29,623 nucleotides of DNA, from the IMG/VR virus record IMGVR_UViG_3300030451_003850, positions 1 through 29,623 of that record; one strand, 5' to 3'. The translations under genes were made by a program, and so were the position numbers. The stretch is from a virus. Under the pieces are notes generated by a model. That model worked only from the letters and a program-made list of their open reading frames with translations, was not told the origin of the DNA and did no database searches. Below are positions 4,573-13,187 of this stretch, piece by piece (the first letter of the stretch is position 1; every line of letters starts with the position of its first letter).

Positions 4573-5187
4573 ATGGAAAAAGAACATTACACGCTACACT
4601 TCCCATCTAAAGCCAATAAGACCTACGATATAGCTTTAATGGAGTTATACTTACCTAGATTAACAGGACTAGCTAAATTAGCTAATGTAGGCTTAGGTGG
4701 TATGTGTTTACAAGAAGATAGATATATGGGTACTCAAGAGATATTTGATATATTAAGACAACAAGTATCTCTTCCAGAACATCATCATAATGAATCTATG
4801 CCTCAGATAACAGAAGGTGGTAGTATTAAAACAATTATAGATATGGATCTGATTAATGAAGGTAGAGGTAATAAAACTCATTTAATTCTTCGTAATACTT
4901 ATTCAGAACTATTACATAAACCAGATGAAGGAGAAACTATGTATGAGTCAGCTGTAGCTGTAGTGCATACGCTATATGCTAATGGATGGTTACCATATAA
5001 AGAATTGTTTAAAGGTAGGTATCCAATGATGATAACTTCTGTAGCTATTAATCAAGCTGGTCCTACAGATATGTTTGTTGAGGTAGAGTTAATCTGCAAG
5101 AATAGATGCAAAGCTGACTTTGATATTCCAATGGATTCTGATTATATTCCAAAAATTGATGTAGTGGAGGATATGATTAATGGCTAG
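4573..5187 (+). CDS. Hypothetical late protein, 204 aa
   Basis: I do not recognise this protein. It is a soluble 204-residue product with no signal peptide, membrane segment or metal motif. An EHHH cluster sits near residue 69, and the C-terminal half looks beta-rich (MMITSVAINQAGPTDMFVEV). AAGGAG precedes the ATG. It is the first gene of the rightward operon and overlaps the next gene by 8 nt. Position just ahead of terminase suggests a role in early packaging or host takeover, but nothing in the sequence shows it. Confidence 0.65.
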   Translation: MEKEHYTLHFPSKANKTYDIALMELYLPRLTGLAKLANVGLGGMCLQEDRYMGTQEIFDILRQQVSLPEHHHNESMPQITEGGSIKTIIDMDLINEGRGNKTHLILRNTYSELLHKPDEGETMYESAVAVVHTLYANGWLPYKELFKGRYPMMITSVAINQAGPTDMFVEVELICKNRCKADFDIPMDSDYIPKIDVVEDMING

Positions 5188-5389
5188 AAAGTGGAAAAGT
5201 GAGACAGTTATTGAAATAAGAATGCCAGATGGAGGATGGGTTAAACATCCTAAAACTACAAAGATAGAGTTTAAAACAATGCCAGAAGCCCAGCAATGGA
5301 TCTCTGAGAGAATACAACCAGGAGAAACTATGCGTATAGCTAAAGTATCTGGGGAGTATTTTATTAAACAGGAGTTAGTTAAAAGATGA
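5180..5389 (+). CDS. Small hypothetical protein, 69 aa, upstream of terminase
   Basis: A basic 69-residue protein starting MARKWKSET. It has alternating beta-like segments (VIEIRMPDGGWVKHP, MRIAKVSGEYFIKQEL) around one helix (MPEAQQWISERI), so it is probably a small alpha/beta fold. GTGGAGG nine bases before the ATG supports the start. It overlaps the gene before by 8 nt and the terminase gene by 4 nt (ATGA), so the three are translationally coupled. Function unknown. Confidence 0.65.
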   Translation: MARKWKSETVIEIRMPDGGWVKHPKTTKIEFKTMPEAQQWISERIQPGETMRIAKVSGEYFIKQELVKR

Positions 5390-6900
5390 GTACACTAGAT
5401 ATAAGACCATATGTTCCAGAACCTACTGCTAAAAGATTTCATGTAGATAACTCTGATGTAAGAGGAATAATGGGACCTGTAGGAACAGGTAAAACCGTTA
5501 TATGCTGTATGGAGGCGTGGAGCAGGATGCTGGAGCAGAAGGTAGGAACCGATGGAGTAACAAGAAGATCTAGATGGGCATTCATTCGTAATACATATCC
5601 TGAGCTTATATCTACAACTATGAAAACATGGCAAGATTGGATACCTGATCAAATATGTCATATTAATATGTCACCTCCAATTACTGGCAAGATGAAGTTT
5701 GGGCTGGGAGATGGGACAAGAGTAGAAGCAGAACTAATCTTTATGGCTATTGATAGACCAGAAGATGTTAGAAAATTAAAATCTCTTGAGCTTACAGGGG
5801 CGTTTTTAAATGAGGCATCAGAGCTAGATGAGCAGGTAGTGGAGATGGCGCTGCAAAGAACAGGTCGTTATCCTGCAAAGATAGACGGAGGCACCTCCTG
5901 GTCAGGAGTAATAATGGATACTAACCCTCCGTCAGATGATCATTGGTGGCATACAAGAGCAGAACATAAGAAACCAATTAATCATAGATTTTTTAGACAA
6001 CCACCTGCTGTATTACCAGTATACGGTGAAGGTAATAATAGTGGAATACCAGATGATTATGTTGCTAATGAAGGACAAATAGATGGGATACCCCCAGCAG
6101 AAAATGTGAAATGGCAAGATCTAGGATATAACTATTGGCTACGTCAAGCACATGGAGCTGATCCTGAATGGATAAAAGTATATCTAATGGGAGAGTATGG
6201 TTCTATAATTAAAGGTAAACCTGTATATCCAGAATACAATGATGCTTCTCATTTTCATCAAGATGATATAGAGATATTTAGAGGATTACCTTTGATAATA
6301 GGTTGGGACTTTGGACTAACACCTGCTTGTGCATTTGTACAAGTATCTTCTAAAGGTGGAGTTTATGTAATAGATGAATGTGTATCTGAAGATATGGAGC
6401 TAAGACGTTTTGTAGAAGAGATAGTTAATCCTAAGATACGAGCTGAATATTTTGGACTACCGATTATATCGGTAGGCGATCCTGCTGGAAACGCAAGAAG
6501 CCAGACCGATGGGCAAACTTGTATGAATATGTTAGATGAGTTAGGAATAAGAACGGTACCATGTTCAACTAATAATCCAATAGCTAGACGGGATGCTGTA
6601 AAATATTATTTAACAAGAATGGCTCAAGGTTCACCTGCTTTTAAAATAGGTCCAAAGTGTCCTGTGTTAAGAAAAGGATTCTTAGGCGAATACAAGTTTA
6701 GAGAGATGAGAGTAGGTGGACAGGGCGGAAGAAAACGATACCATGAAGTTCCAGAAAAGAATTTTTATTCTCATATTAGTGATGCTTTACAGTATGCTTT
6801 TGTACATATTCGTGATGGTCTAATAGATCCAACTATTAAACCAACAGTTGACATGAATGTTAGAAATGTTATAAAAGCTGACATTGGAGCATGGACTTAA
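5386..6900 (+). CDS. Terminase large subunit
   Basis: ATP-driven DNA packaging motor with a nuclease that cuts the concatemer. The 504-aa product has the two-domain plan. The N-terminal ATPase carries a Walker A motif GPVGTGKT (residues 30-37), a Walker B-like GAFLNEASE (138-146, with the catalytic Glu after the Asn) and a coupling motif MDTNPP (177-182). The C-terminal RNase H-like nuclease shows three acidic positions in the expected order: WDFG (D308), GDPAG (D367) and HISDALQYA (D467). Length and motif order are normal for the family. AGGAG lies 11 nt upstream of the ATG. The portal gene follows after 15 nt, the usual order. Confidence 0.95.
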   Translation: MSTLDIRPYVPEPTAKRFHVDNSDVRGIMGPVGTGKTVICCMEAWSRMLEQKVGTDGVTRRSRWAFIRNTYPELISTTMKTWQDWIPDQICHINMSPPITGKMKFGLGDGTRVEAELIFMAIDRPEDVRKLKSLELTGAFLNEASELDEQVVEMALQRTGRYPAKIDGGTSWSGVIMDTNPPSDDHWWHTRAEHKKPINHRFFRQPPAVLPVYGEGNNSGIPDDYVANEGQIDGIPPAENVKWQDLGYNYWLRQAHGADPEWIKVYLMGEYGSIIKGKPVYPEYNDASHFHQDDIEIFRGLPLIIGWDFGLTPACAFVQVSSKGGVYVIDECVSEDMELRRFVEEIVNPKIRAEYFGLPIISVGDPAGNARSQTDGQTCMNMLDELGIRTVPCSTNNPIARRDAVKYYLTRMAQGSPAFKIGPKCPVLRKGFLGEYKFREMRVGGQGGRKRYHEVPEKNFYSHISDALQYAFVHIRDGLIDPTIKPTVDMNVRNVIKADIGAWT

Positions 6901-6915
6901 CCTAGGAAATTTATT

Positions 6916-9195
6916 ATGCATGAAGCTAGTCAGATAGGAAGATACGGATCTAATGGGATTACACAATTTGCGTCTAATTCAGATATAGAAAAATATGAAG
7001 ATAATTTAGAAGCAGAAGAAGAAGCATTAGAAGAACAAGAACGTGAAAGATATTTAAATAGTCTTGAAGGATATTTAGCTACTGAATTTGAAGATGCTAG
7101 AATGTGGAAAGAAGGAGAATCTGATATACAAGATACTATTATTGATTCTTTAAATAGACGTAATGGCAAATACAGTTCTGAAAAATTAGGTAAAATAAAA
7201 CAAGCAGGATCATCAGATGTTTTTATAGGTGTTACTGGAATTAAATGTAGAGCCTTTGAATCTTGGGTTCATGATATTTATACTAATGCAAAAAGAAAAA
7301 GAACTTGGTCTTTAAAACCTACTCCAATAGTTGATCTTCCAAAAAAAGATCAAACTAGAATTGCATCTACTGTAATGGAAAAATATGAACAAGCATTACA
7401 AAGTGGTGTAGAAATGACTGAAGCTCAAGCATATGATATGGCTTCACAAATGAGAACAGAAATTATTACAGCTGAATATAAAGAAGCACATAAAAAAGCT
7501 GATAGAATGTCTAGAGTTATTCATGATCAAATGATTGAAGGTGACTGGATAAAAGCTTTTGATGCAGCTATTATGGATTTATCTTCTTCCAAAGCCTGTA
7601 TTATTAAAGGTCCAATATTTAGAAAAAGAAAAATTAAAGTTGGATTTGAAAAGAAAGGCGGAGTAACTAAACCTAAATATGAAGATGAAATTATTCCTAC
7701 TTTTGAAAGAGTATCTCCATTAGATTTATTTCCTGGTCGTTCTTGTGAAAATGTAAATGATGGATTTATTGGAGAACGAATGGTTTTATCAAGGCATTCT
7801 TTATTAGCTAATAAAGATGAAGATGGTTATATAAAACATAATATAGAAAATGTTTTGATTAATGGAATTACTGGTACAAATATGTATACAGATTCATATA
7901 GAACAGAAAGAGATGAAGCTGAAAATAAAGATACTGATTATCCAACAGCAATGAAATCTACAGTTGAAGCAATTGAATACTGGTGTTTTGTTCCAGGTTC
8001 TATGCTTGCTGAATACGGAATAACAGAAGATGCTGAAGGAAATGAAATAGATCCATTAATGGATTATGATATTAATGCTATTACTGTTGGTGGATTAATT
8101 GTATATGTAAAATTAAATGACCATCCAGAACAAAAAAGACCTTATTCAGTTTATGGATATTCTAAAGAGATAGGTGGATTTTGGTATCAAGGTATTCCTG
8201 AGTTAATTAAAAATGAACAAGATATAACTAATGCTGCAGCTAGAGCTATGGTAAATAATTTAGGTATTGCATCTGGACCACAAGTAGTAATACCAGATAC
8301 TAATCGAATACCAGCAGGACAAGATATTGAATCAATGCATCCCTGGAAAATATGGCAAGGAACTAATATGGGTAATGTTACAGCACCTTTAGTAGATTTC
8401 TTTCAACCTGATTCTAGGTCAGCAGAAATGTTAGGTGTTATTTCTCAAGCAATGAAACTTACTGATACTACTTTAGAGATGCCAGCTTATAGCTATGGTT
8501 CTGATAAAGTAGCAGGAGCAGGTAGAACTGCTACGGGATTATCAATGTTAATGGGTAGTTCTAGCAAAGGTCTTAAAAGAGTTTTAATGGGATTAGATAG
8601 ATATGTATTTCAAGATATTGTAGAAAAACTATATGACTGGAATATGATGAATAGTGATGACGATAAAATTAAAGGTGATATGAATTTTATGTCTGAAGGA
8701 ATTATGTCTATCATAATGAAAGAGCAGTTATCTACTGCAAGATTAAATCTTCTACAAGCTACTAATAATGAATTTGATATGAAGATATTAGGATTAGATG
8801 GTCGTGCTAAAATATTATCTGATGCTATGGAATCATTAGAAAGTGATTATGATGATATAGCACCTAGTCATGAAAAAATAGAACGATTAATTGAAGAAGA
8901 GTCAATATTACAACAACAAAAGATACAACAAAATCAAATGGCTATACAAAAAGAACAAGCATTAATACAAAGAGAAAATGAAGTTGCTGCTGCTGAGTTA
9001 CAATTGAAAGCTCAAGAGTTAGAATTAAAAGCAACTCAAATTGAAATCAATCAACAAATTGATAATAGAGAACTTGATATTAGACAGAACAGATATACAC
9101 AACAAGTAAGTGCTGATATTATAAAAGCAAGGGAGGAAATGGATGCTAGACAAACCGACACAGGAGGAGGCGAAGGCAATAATCAGCCTAGCTAG
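6916..9195 (+). CDS. Portal protein
   Basis: Dodecameric ring at the packaging vertex, through which DNA enters and leaves the capsid. The 759-aa product sits between terminase and scaffold, the usual portal position. It contains stretches I associate with large podovirus-type portals: GIPELIKNEQDITNAAARAM (near 430-450) and GAGRTATGLSMLMGSSSKGL (near 535-555). The N-terminal 60 residues are very acidic. The C-terminal 100 residues are a glutamine- and glutamate-rich coiled coil, which could form the barrel extending into the head. AGGA lies upstream. The last 53 nt overlap the next gene in another frame. Confidence 0.9.
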   Translation: MHEASQIGRYGSNGITQFASNSDIEKYEDNLEAEEEALEEQERERYLNSLEGYLATEFEDARMWKEGESDIQDTIIDSLNRRNGKYSSEKLGKIKQAGSSDVFIGVTGIKCRAFESWVHDIYTNAKRKRTWSLKPTPIVDLPKKDQTRIASTVMEKYEQALQSGVEMTEAQAYDMASQMRTEIITAEYKEAHKKADRMSRVIHDQMIEGDWIKAFDAAIMDLSSSKACIIKGPIFRKRKIKVGFEKKGGVTKPKYEDEIIPTFERVSPLDLFPGRSCENVNDGFIGERMVLSRHSLLANKDEDGYIKHNIENVLINGITGTNMYTDSYRTERDEAENKDTDYPTAMKSTVEAIEYWCFVPGSMLAEYGITEDAEGNEIDPLMDYDINAITVGGLIVYVKLNDHPEQKRPYSVYGYSKEIGGFWYQGIPELIKNEQDITNAAARAMVNNLGIASGPQVVIPDTNRIPAGQDIESMHPWKIWQGTNMGNVTAPLVDFFQPDSRSAEMLGVISQAMKLTDTTLEMPAYSYGSDKVAGAGRTATGLSMLMGSSSKGLKRVLMGLDRYVFQDIVEKLYDWNMMNSDDDKIKGDMNFMSEGIMSIIMKEQLSTARLNLLQATNNEFDMKILGLDGRAKILSDAMESLESDYDDIAPSHEKIERLIEEESILQQQKIQQNQMAIQKEQALIQRENEVAAAELQLKAQELELKATQIEINQQIDNRELDIRQNRYTQQVSADIIKAREEMDARQTDTGGGEGNNQPS

Positions 9196-9364
9196 TAGAA
9201 GACAAATATTTAATAAATTTATTTCTTACTTGCGTAGAAATTTAAATTTAGTTAGAGAAGTTAATGATGATTTAGATATTAACGAAGTTCAAATAGGACA
9301 AGGTAAAGCTAAATTATTAAATAATTTAATTAAGATTTTAGAGGACTCATCGAAAGATGGGTAG
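9143..9364 (+). CDS. Small helical protein, 73 aa, overlapping the portal gene
   Basis: The ATG at 9143 lies inside the portal gene in another frame and is preceded by a strong GGAGG (9132-9136), which supports it as a real start. The product is basic and helical (RRQIFNKFISYLRRNLNLVREVN), with no membrane segment or known motif. The position between portal and scaffold suggests a head-assembly or chaperone role; this is inference only. Confidence 0.65.
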   Translation: MLDKPTQEEAKAIISLASRRQIFNKFISYLRRNLNLVREVNDDLDINEVQIGQGKAKLLNNLIKILEDSSKDG

Positions 9365-9374
9365 AATAATAATA

Positions 9375-9426
9375 GGGAACTCTGCAATAGCAGCCCCATA
9401 ATCGTACATTTCCCGAAAGGGCGTAC
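9375..9426 (+). other. Two adjacent small hairpins between the 73-aa gene and scaffold
   Basis: CTGC-AATA-GCAG with flanking GGG/CCC (9375-9396) is followed by CCC-GAAA-GGG with flanking GTAC/GTAC (9404-9426). No T-run follows, so this is not a standard terminator. It could set mRNA stability or be a processing site ahead of the highly expressed scaffold and capsid genes. Confidence 0.4.
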
Positions 9427-9446
9427 ACAATAAGGAGAAAGAAAAT

Positions 9447-10418
9447 ATGTCAATACCAAAGCAAGCAATTGAGCAATTAGAAAAAGCTGAAGCAGCCCTT
9501 GAGGAAGCATTGAATCCTAAGGATACTTCTCCAGTTGAAGAGATTGTAGAAATTGAAGAGGGTAATGATGAGTCTTTGTTGAGCCAAAATGAAAGTTCTG
9601 CGGAAGAAGTATCTCCTCAAATTAATGAGGCACTTGAACGTGAGCTTGAATTAGAAAAACAAAGAAACGCTTCCTTAAAAGGAAGAATCGATTCACAACT
9701 TAAACAAGCAAATAGTGAGAATAAAGAGTTAAAAAGTCAATTAGAAGAAATGAGATCTAAGATTGAGGAGCTAAGTAATACTAATAAAGTTCCTGGAGCT
9801 AAACGTCACATTTCTGAAAAGGAAGCTGAAGAACTTGGTGAAGATGTTCTTAATTTGCAAGAGAGAGTTATTAAAGGCACACTCGAAGAAGAGCTTGAAA
9901 GTGGAAAGATAAAAGAACTAGTTAATAGTTTAGTTGAACAAAGTATTAATTCTAGAACTAAAGTTAATACACAACAAAAACCAAATGTAGATCTTGGTGC
10001 ATTTTGGCAAACTGTTGAAAAGTATTATCCTGGTGCTAGAGATATTAATAGTAGTGATGCTGGATGGCATAGTTTTTTAAATCTTTACGATTCTAAAAGC
10101 GGATTAAAAAATAGGGATGTAGGAGCTAATGCAATTAATAATGCTGATGTAGCATCATTAGTTGATTTATTAGAAGCTTACAAACCACTAGGCTCAGTTT
10201 CAGTTAATAAGGCGAATGTTTCTCCTAAACCTGAAACTTCTGGAAATGCTAAGGCTGTTAATAAACAAGAAACTAAACCTCAGTTTACAAAAGCTGGAGT
10301 TGAATTGTTTTTTAAAGATTTAGCTGACGGAAAGTTTAGAGGTAAAAAGGGTAGAGAAGAAGCTGAAAAAATTGAAGCACAGATTATGGAGGCAGCTCAG
10401 GCTGGAAGAATTTATTAG
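9447..10418 (+). CDS. Probable capsid scaffolding protein
   Basis: Directs capsid assembly and is lost before or during DNA packaging. The evidence is its location directly before the major capsid gene and its composition: 323 aa, very rich in Glu and Lys, with an acidic N-terminal third, a long coiled coil (about residues 60-115) and a polar linker. The C terminus is helical and basic (FRGKKGREEAEKIEAQIMEA), the part that usually binds coat protein in scaffolds. Sequence similarity among scaffolds is low, so the call is positional and compositional. AAGGAG precedes the ATG. No protease domain is visible. Confidence 0.8.
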   Translation: MSIPKQAIEQLEKAEAALEEALNPKDTSPVEEIVEIEEGNDESLLSQNESSAEEVSPQINEALERELELEKQRNASLKGRIDSQLKQANSENKELKSQLEEMRSKIEELSNTNKVPGAKRHISEKEAEELGEDVLNLQERVIKGTLEEELESGKIKELVNSLVEQSINSRTKVNTQQKPNVDLGAFWQTVEKYYPGARDINSSDAGWHSFLNLYDSKSGLKNRDVGANAINNADVASLVDLLEAYKPLGSVSVNKANVSPKPETSGNAKAVNKQETKPQFTKAGVELFFKDLADGKFRGKKGREEAEKIEAQIMEAAQAGRIY

Positions 10419-10485
10419 ATAGATAATTTTTAACAACTGCTGCTGTCATTTAACTTAAAACTAAATTAATAGGAAGAGGTAAAAA

Positions 10486-11520
10486 ATGTCATATTCAAGA
10501 TATGGAATAGCAGCTGCAGCAGATGCGTATACAACTGGTGATTTTAGATCGCTGTCTGATACTACTCAAGCTTCATCTGCTCCTGATACTACCAAGTACA
10601 TTCCTACATTATATGCAGGAAAGCTACTTGTTAAGTTCTATGAAGCTTCTGTACTTAGTGCAATTGCAAATACTGAGTACGAAGGTCAAATTAAAAATCA
10701 AGGTGATGCGGTAATTATTCGTAAACTACCTACATTAACAATAGAAGACCACACTAAAGGTCTAAAGTTAACTCATCAAAACCCAGAAGTTGATTCTGTA
10801 ACATTAGAAATCAACAAGGGTAAGTATTGGGCATTCGTTACTGACGATGTTGATAATGTTCAAACTGACATTAAAAACTGGATCAGCGAGTGGACTACTG
10901 ATGCTGCTTATGAATTACGCAATACAATTGAAAAGGATGTTATCCAATCAGTTGTTGAAGATAGTACTATTGGTATTCATATTGGTGGCGGAAGTGATGG
11001 TAAAACTGTAACAACTGGTTCTTCTACTCAAGAAGCAACAGCATTTTACTTAAATGTATCAGGTGCTGATATTCTTGACTTAGTTATCGAAGCTGGACAA
11101 CAATTAGATGAAAATAATGTTCCTGATGATGGTCGTTATTTCTTAATGTCTCCAGCAATGATCAGTAAAGTTAAGAAGTCTGATCTTGCTGATGCTAACA
11201 AATCTGGAGATCCTGTCTCTATGAAGCGTAATGGACAAGTTGGTATTGTAGATAGATTTACTATTTATCGTACTAATAATCTAAGAGTTGATTCTGGTGA
11301 AGGAACTAGTGATAATGATAAGATTACTTATGCATTATTTGGTCATTCAGTTGGAATTACATTTGCAACTCAGTTAATTAAAAACGAAATGATTCCTAAT
11401 CCTGATGGATTTGGAATGTTACATCGTGGTCTTCAAGTTTATGGCTTTAAAGTTGTAAAACCTGAAGCTATTGGTGTTGCTTATGTCGCAGCTGAAGCAG
11501 CCGCAACTCAAGGTAGTTAA
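10486..11520 (+). CDS. Major capsid protein
   Basis: The 344-aa product follows the scaffold gene and precedes a terminator-like hairpin, as expected for an abundant coat protein. The N-terminal arm is Ala/Ser/Thr-rich. Next come an IPTLYAGKLLVKFYEASVL segment, an EGQIKNQGDAVIIRKLP strand pair and KGKYWAFVTDDVDNVQTDI, a pattern I know from HK97-fold coats of podovirus-type phages. The C-terminal third has YRTNNLRV and a hydrophobic core strand set, then an alanine-rich end. A purine-rich AGGAAGAGG precedes the ATG. Codon choice is less A/T-skewed at third positions than in neighbours by eye, fitting high expression. Confidence 0.9.
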   Translation: MSYSRYGIAAAADAYTTGDFRSLSDTTQASSAPDTTKYIPTLYAGKLLVKFYEASVLSAIANTEYEGQIKNQGDAVIIRKLPTLTIEDHTKGLKLTHQNPEVDSVTLEINKGKYWAFVTDDVDNVQTDIKNWISEWTTDAAYELRNTIEKDVIQSVVEDSTIGIHIGGGSDGKTVTTGSSTQEATAFYLNVSGADILDLVIEAGQQLDENNVPDDGRYFLMSPAMISKVKKSDLADANKSGDPVSMKRNGQVGIVDRFTIYRTNNLRVDSGEGTSDNDKITYALFGHSVGITFATQLIKNEMIPNPDGFGMLHRGLQVYGFKVVKPEAIGVAYVAAEAAATQGS

Positions 11521-11540
11521 GAATAACTTAATTAAACAAT

Positions 11541-11565
11541 GGGGGAGTTTTCTCCCCCTTTACAT
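11541..11565 (+). terminator. Terminator-like hairpin after the capsid gene
   Basis: GGGGGAG and CTCCCCC form a perfect 7-bp stem around TTTT, followed by TTTACATTTTATT. It lies 20 bases beyond the capsid stop and ends just before the start chosen for the next gene. Partial termination would give the capsid more mRNA than the genes downstream. Confidence 0.65.
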
Positions 11566-11571
11566 TTTATT

Positions 11572-11763
11572 ATGAGAGTTGGTAAGAAAAAATTTCCTTC
11601 TACTAGAGCAGGAATGTCTAAAGCTAAAGAGTATTCAAAACAAACTGGCGTGGGTATAACTGTAGGAGGTAAAGAAAAAGATGTAGGTTCTTCTAGTGTT
11701 AAAAAACCAATGAAGACTAAAGCTAGAAAGTCGACTAGAACTAGAAAAAAAAGAAGGTATTGA
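11572..11763 (+). CDS. Small very basic protein, 63 aa
   Basis: A 63-residue protein dominated by Lys, Arg, Ser and Gly, starting MRVGKKKF and ending in a run of Arg and Lys. It has no hydrophobic core of note and is probably disordered until it binds nucleic acid. The frame is open further up to 11539, but that start would place the terminator hairpin inside the coding sequence, so 11572 is preferred. No ribosome-binding site is visible before either start, which is odd for this compact operon. A packaged DNA-binding protein is a reasonable inference. Confidence 0.6.
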   Translation: MRVGKKKFPSTRAGMSKAKEYSKQTGVGITVGGKEKDVGSSSVKKPMKTKARKSTRTRKKRRY

Positions 11764-11764
11764 T

Positions 11765-12190
11765 ATGAGTGTAGAATTATTAGCGATGTTAGGTGGGTCC
11801 TTATCAGGATTCGTTATGAAACTTATTGCAGCACAAGCACAGTCACAAGCTGCACAATTAGAAGGTATGTTAAAAAAACAAGGTATGGCTGATGATAGCG
11901 CAGACAGAGCAGCTAATCGTGGTGGTCAAGCAGGTGCTATAGTAAGACGAGTAATAGCTATCTGTACATTGTTTGCAGTAATTTTTGCACCATTCATACT
12001 TGCGTTTTTTAATGAACCAGTAACTATAGAAGCAAATAAAGCAGGTGGTTTATTTGGATTTCTTTTTGGAGATATGTTTGCAAAAGGAAATGGTTGGATT
12101 GAATTACAAGGTTATGTATTACTTCCAGAAGTAAGACAAACTATGTTAGCTCTTGTAGGATTTTATTTTGGAAGTTCACAAGTTAAATAG
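11765..12190 (+). CDS. Holin-like membrane protein, 141 aa
   Basis: A hydrophobic N-terminal helix (residues 5-23), a glutamine/alanine-rich amphipathic middle, a strong membrane helix (about 61-83, after RRV), a short hydrophobic stretch (90-100) and a final membrane helix ending GFYFGSSQVK. The RRV-helix followed by a C-terminal GFYFG segment resembles the three-transmembrane phage/GTA holin family as I remember it. A holin would open the inner membrane and let the SLT-type enzyme out. Its place in the structural operon, far from the lysozyme gene, leaves open a structural or injection role. It starts one base after the stop of the preceding gene. Confidence 0.5.
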   Translation: MSVELLAMLGGSLSGFVMKLIAAQAQSQAAQLEGMLKKQGMADDSADRAANRGGQAGAIVRRVIAICTLFAVIFAPFILAFFNEPVTIEANKAGGLFGFLFGDMFAKGNGWIELQGYVLLPEVRQTMLALVGFYFGSSQVK

Positions 12191-12204
12191 AGAGAGGTAG
12201 TAAA

Positions 12205-12570
12205 ATGGGTAAAAATTTAGCAGCAGATATTGCAGCAAAAGCAGGCACAGCTTTTAGGATTATACCAGAACAATGTGAAAGTCTTGATGGGCAAATAAAA
12301 AGCACTTCTAAAGATTATGATAGGTTAGTTCAAGTAGTAACATTAGAAGGAGCGCATACACCAGATTCTAGTCAAGGAGCAAACGACAGCGTACTTTCTG
12401 AAGAAAGAACTTTCTTTATGATAGGTTTAGATTCTGAATTAGATGGATCAAATGCTGGATTTAATAATGATGTATACATTGGTCTTAACGGAAAATCAGA
12501 AATTTTTATATTGCCAGCTAATCATAAAATTAAAGCTAATAGACGAGTTACAATAATCGTATATGGATAA
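12205..12570 (+). CDS. Hypothetical protein, 121 aa, decoration-protein candidate
   Basis: A soluble 121-residue protein with a helical N terminus (LAADIAAKAGTAFRI) followed by beta-like segments ending in ANHKIKANRRVTIIVYG. Small beta-rich proteins after the capsid gene are often head decoration or head-fibre proteins; I do not recognise a family. A GAGAGAGG sequence precedes the ATG. The next gene starts 5 nt after its stop. Confidence 0.6.
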   Translation: MGKNLAADIAAKAGTAFRIIPEQCESLDGQIKSTSKDYDRLVQVVTLEGAHTPDSSQGANDSVLSEERTFFMIGLDSELDGSNAGFNNDVYIGLNGKSEIFILPANHKIKANRRVTIIVYG

Positions 12571-12575
12571 TTAAA

Positions 12576-13187
12576 GTGTCAAAAAAAGAATCAGGTGAAA
12601 AAATTATTATAGAAGGTATTCTCTATAAAGATGGAGAGAAAGTATCTTTTAATAAAGATGATATATATAACTCTGATGATAAAAAGAAACTTCCTAAATT
12701 TGATGCTAAAGGTTCGGAGGCAGTTGCTGGTGAAGCTGTTAGCCAAACTGCTAGTTCAGGAATCCAGGCTGTCGTTGCTCAAGTTCAGACTCAAGCGGCT
12801 AATCTCGGAGCTTCAGGATTAATAGCAGTAGGTTCTGCAGGTGCATTCCAAGTAGAACATATGCATGATAATTATATTGAAGCTTATGAAAAAGCAGAAC
12901 CTATAGTAATAGAACTAGTAGAAACAGGAACTATATCTGTAGAAACTATAGCTGTTGTTCTTCCTCCAGATTCTAAATTTCAAGGTAAAGAATTACCTGT
13001 AGCAGAAACAGTATTAGGTAAACCTGTTGGTGAATATAAAAAACAAGTTGATGCTGAAAAAAATAAATCAGATGAACAAAAAGCATTAGAAGAACAATTT
13101 AGAAAATCAGTTAGTCCTCCTACACCAGGTGATGAAAAAGATGGAAGTATGACTTCTGTTAGTGAAGAAGATAGGAGTATGACATGA
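12576..13187 (+). CDS. Hypothetical protein, 203 aa, GTG start
   Basis: The frame begins with GTG at 12576, five bases after the previous stop, with only a weak purine-rich stretch upstream. The N terminus is polar and charged. The centre is alanine-rich with a hydrophobic segment (residues 67-92) that could be an amphipathic or membrane-associated helix. The last 60 residues are low-complexity Glu/Lys/Ser, with the motif DGSMT/DRSMT repeated at the end. It overlaps the next gene by 4 nt. Function unknown; virion association is suggested only by position. Confidence 0.6.
   Translation: MSKKESGEKIIIEGILYKDGEKVSFNKDDIYNSDDKKKLPKFDAKGSEAVAGEAVSQTASSGIQAVVAQVQTQAANLGASGLIAVGSAGAFQVEHMHDNYIEAYEKAEPIVIELVETGTISVETIAVVLPPDSKFQGKELPVAETVLGKPVGEYKKQVDAEKNKSDEQKALEEQFRKSVSPPTPGDEKDGSMTSVSEEDRSMT

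Noticed and set aside
5395-5661. 88-aa leftward frame opposite the terminase gene
   Set aside because: It is antisense to the conserved Walker A region and is Cys/Arg/Ser-rich, as expected from a complement of coding DNA.
9289-9510. 73-aa leftward frame over the 73-aa gene and scaffold start
   Set aside because: It crosses two well-supported rightward starts and a strong ribosome-binding site. Its hydrophobic Leu-rich product is the complement of Glu/Lys codons.
11539-11571. Extended start of the first basic protein (MGEFSPPLHFI)
   Set aside because: The segment encodes the terminator-like hairpin and has no ribosome-binding site. The basic protein proper begins at 11572.
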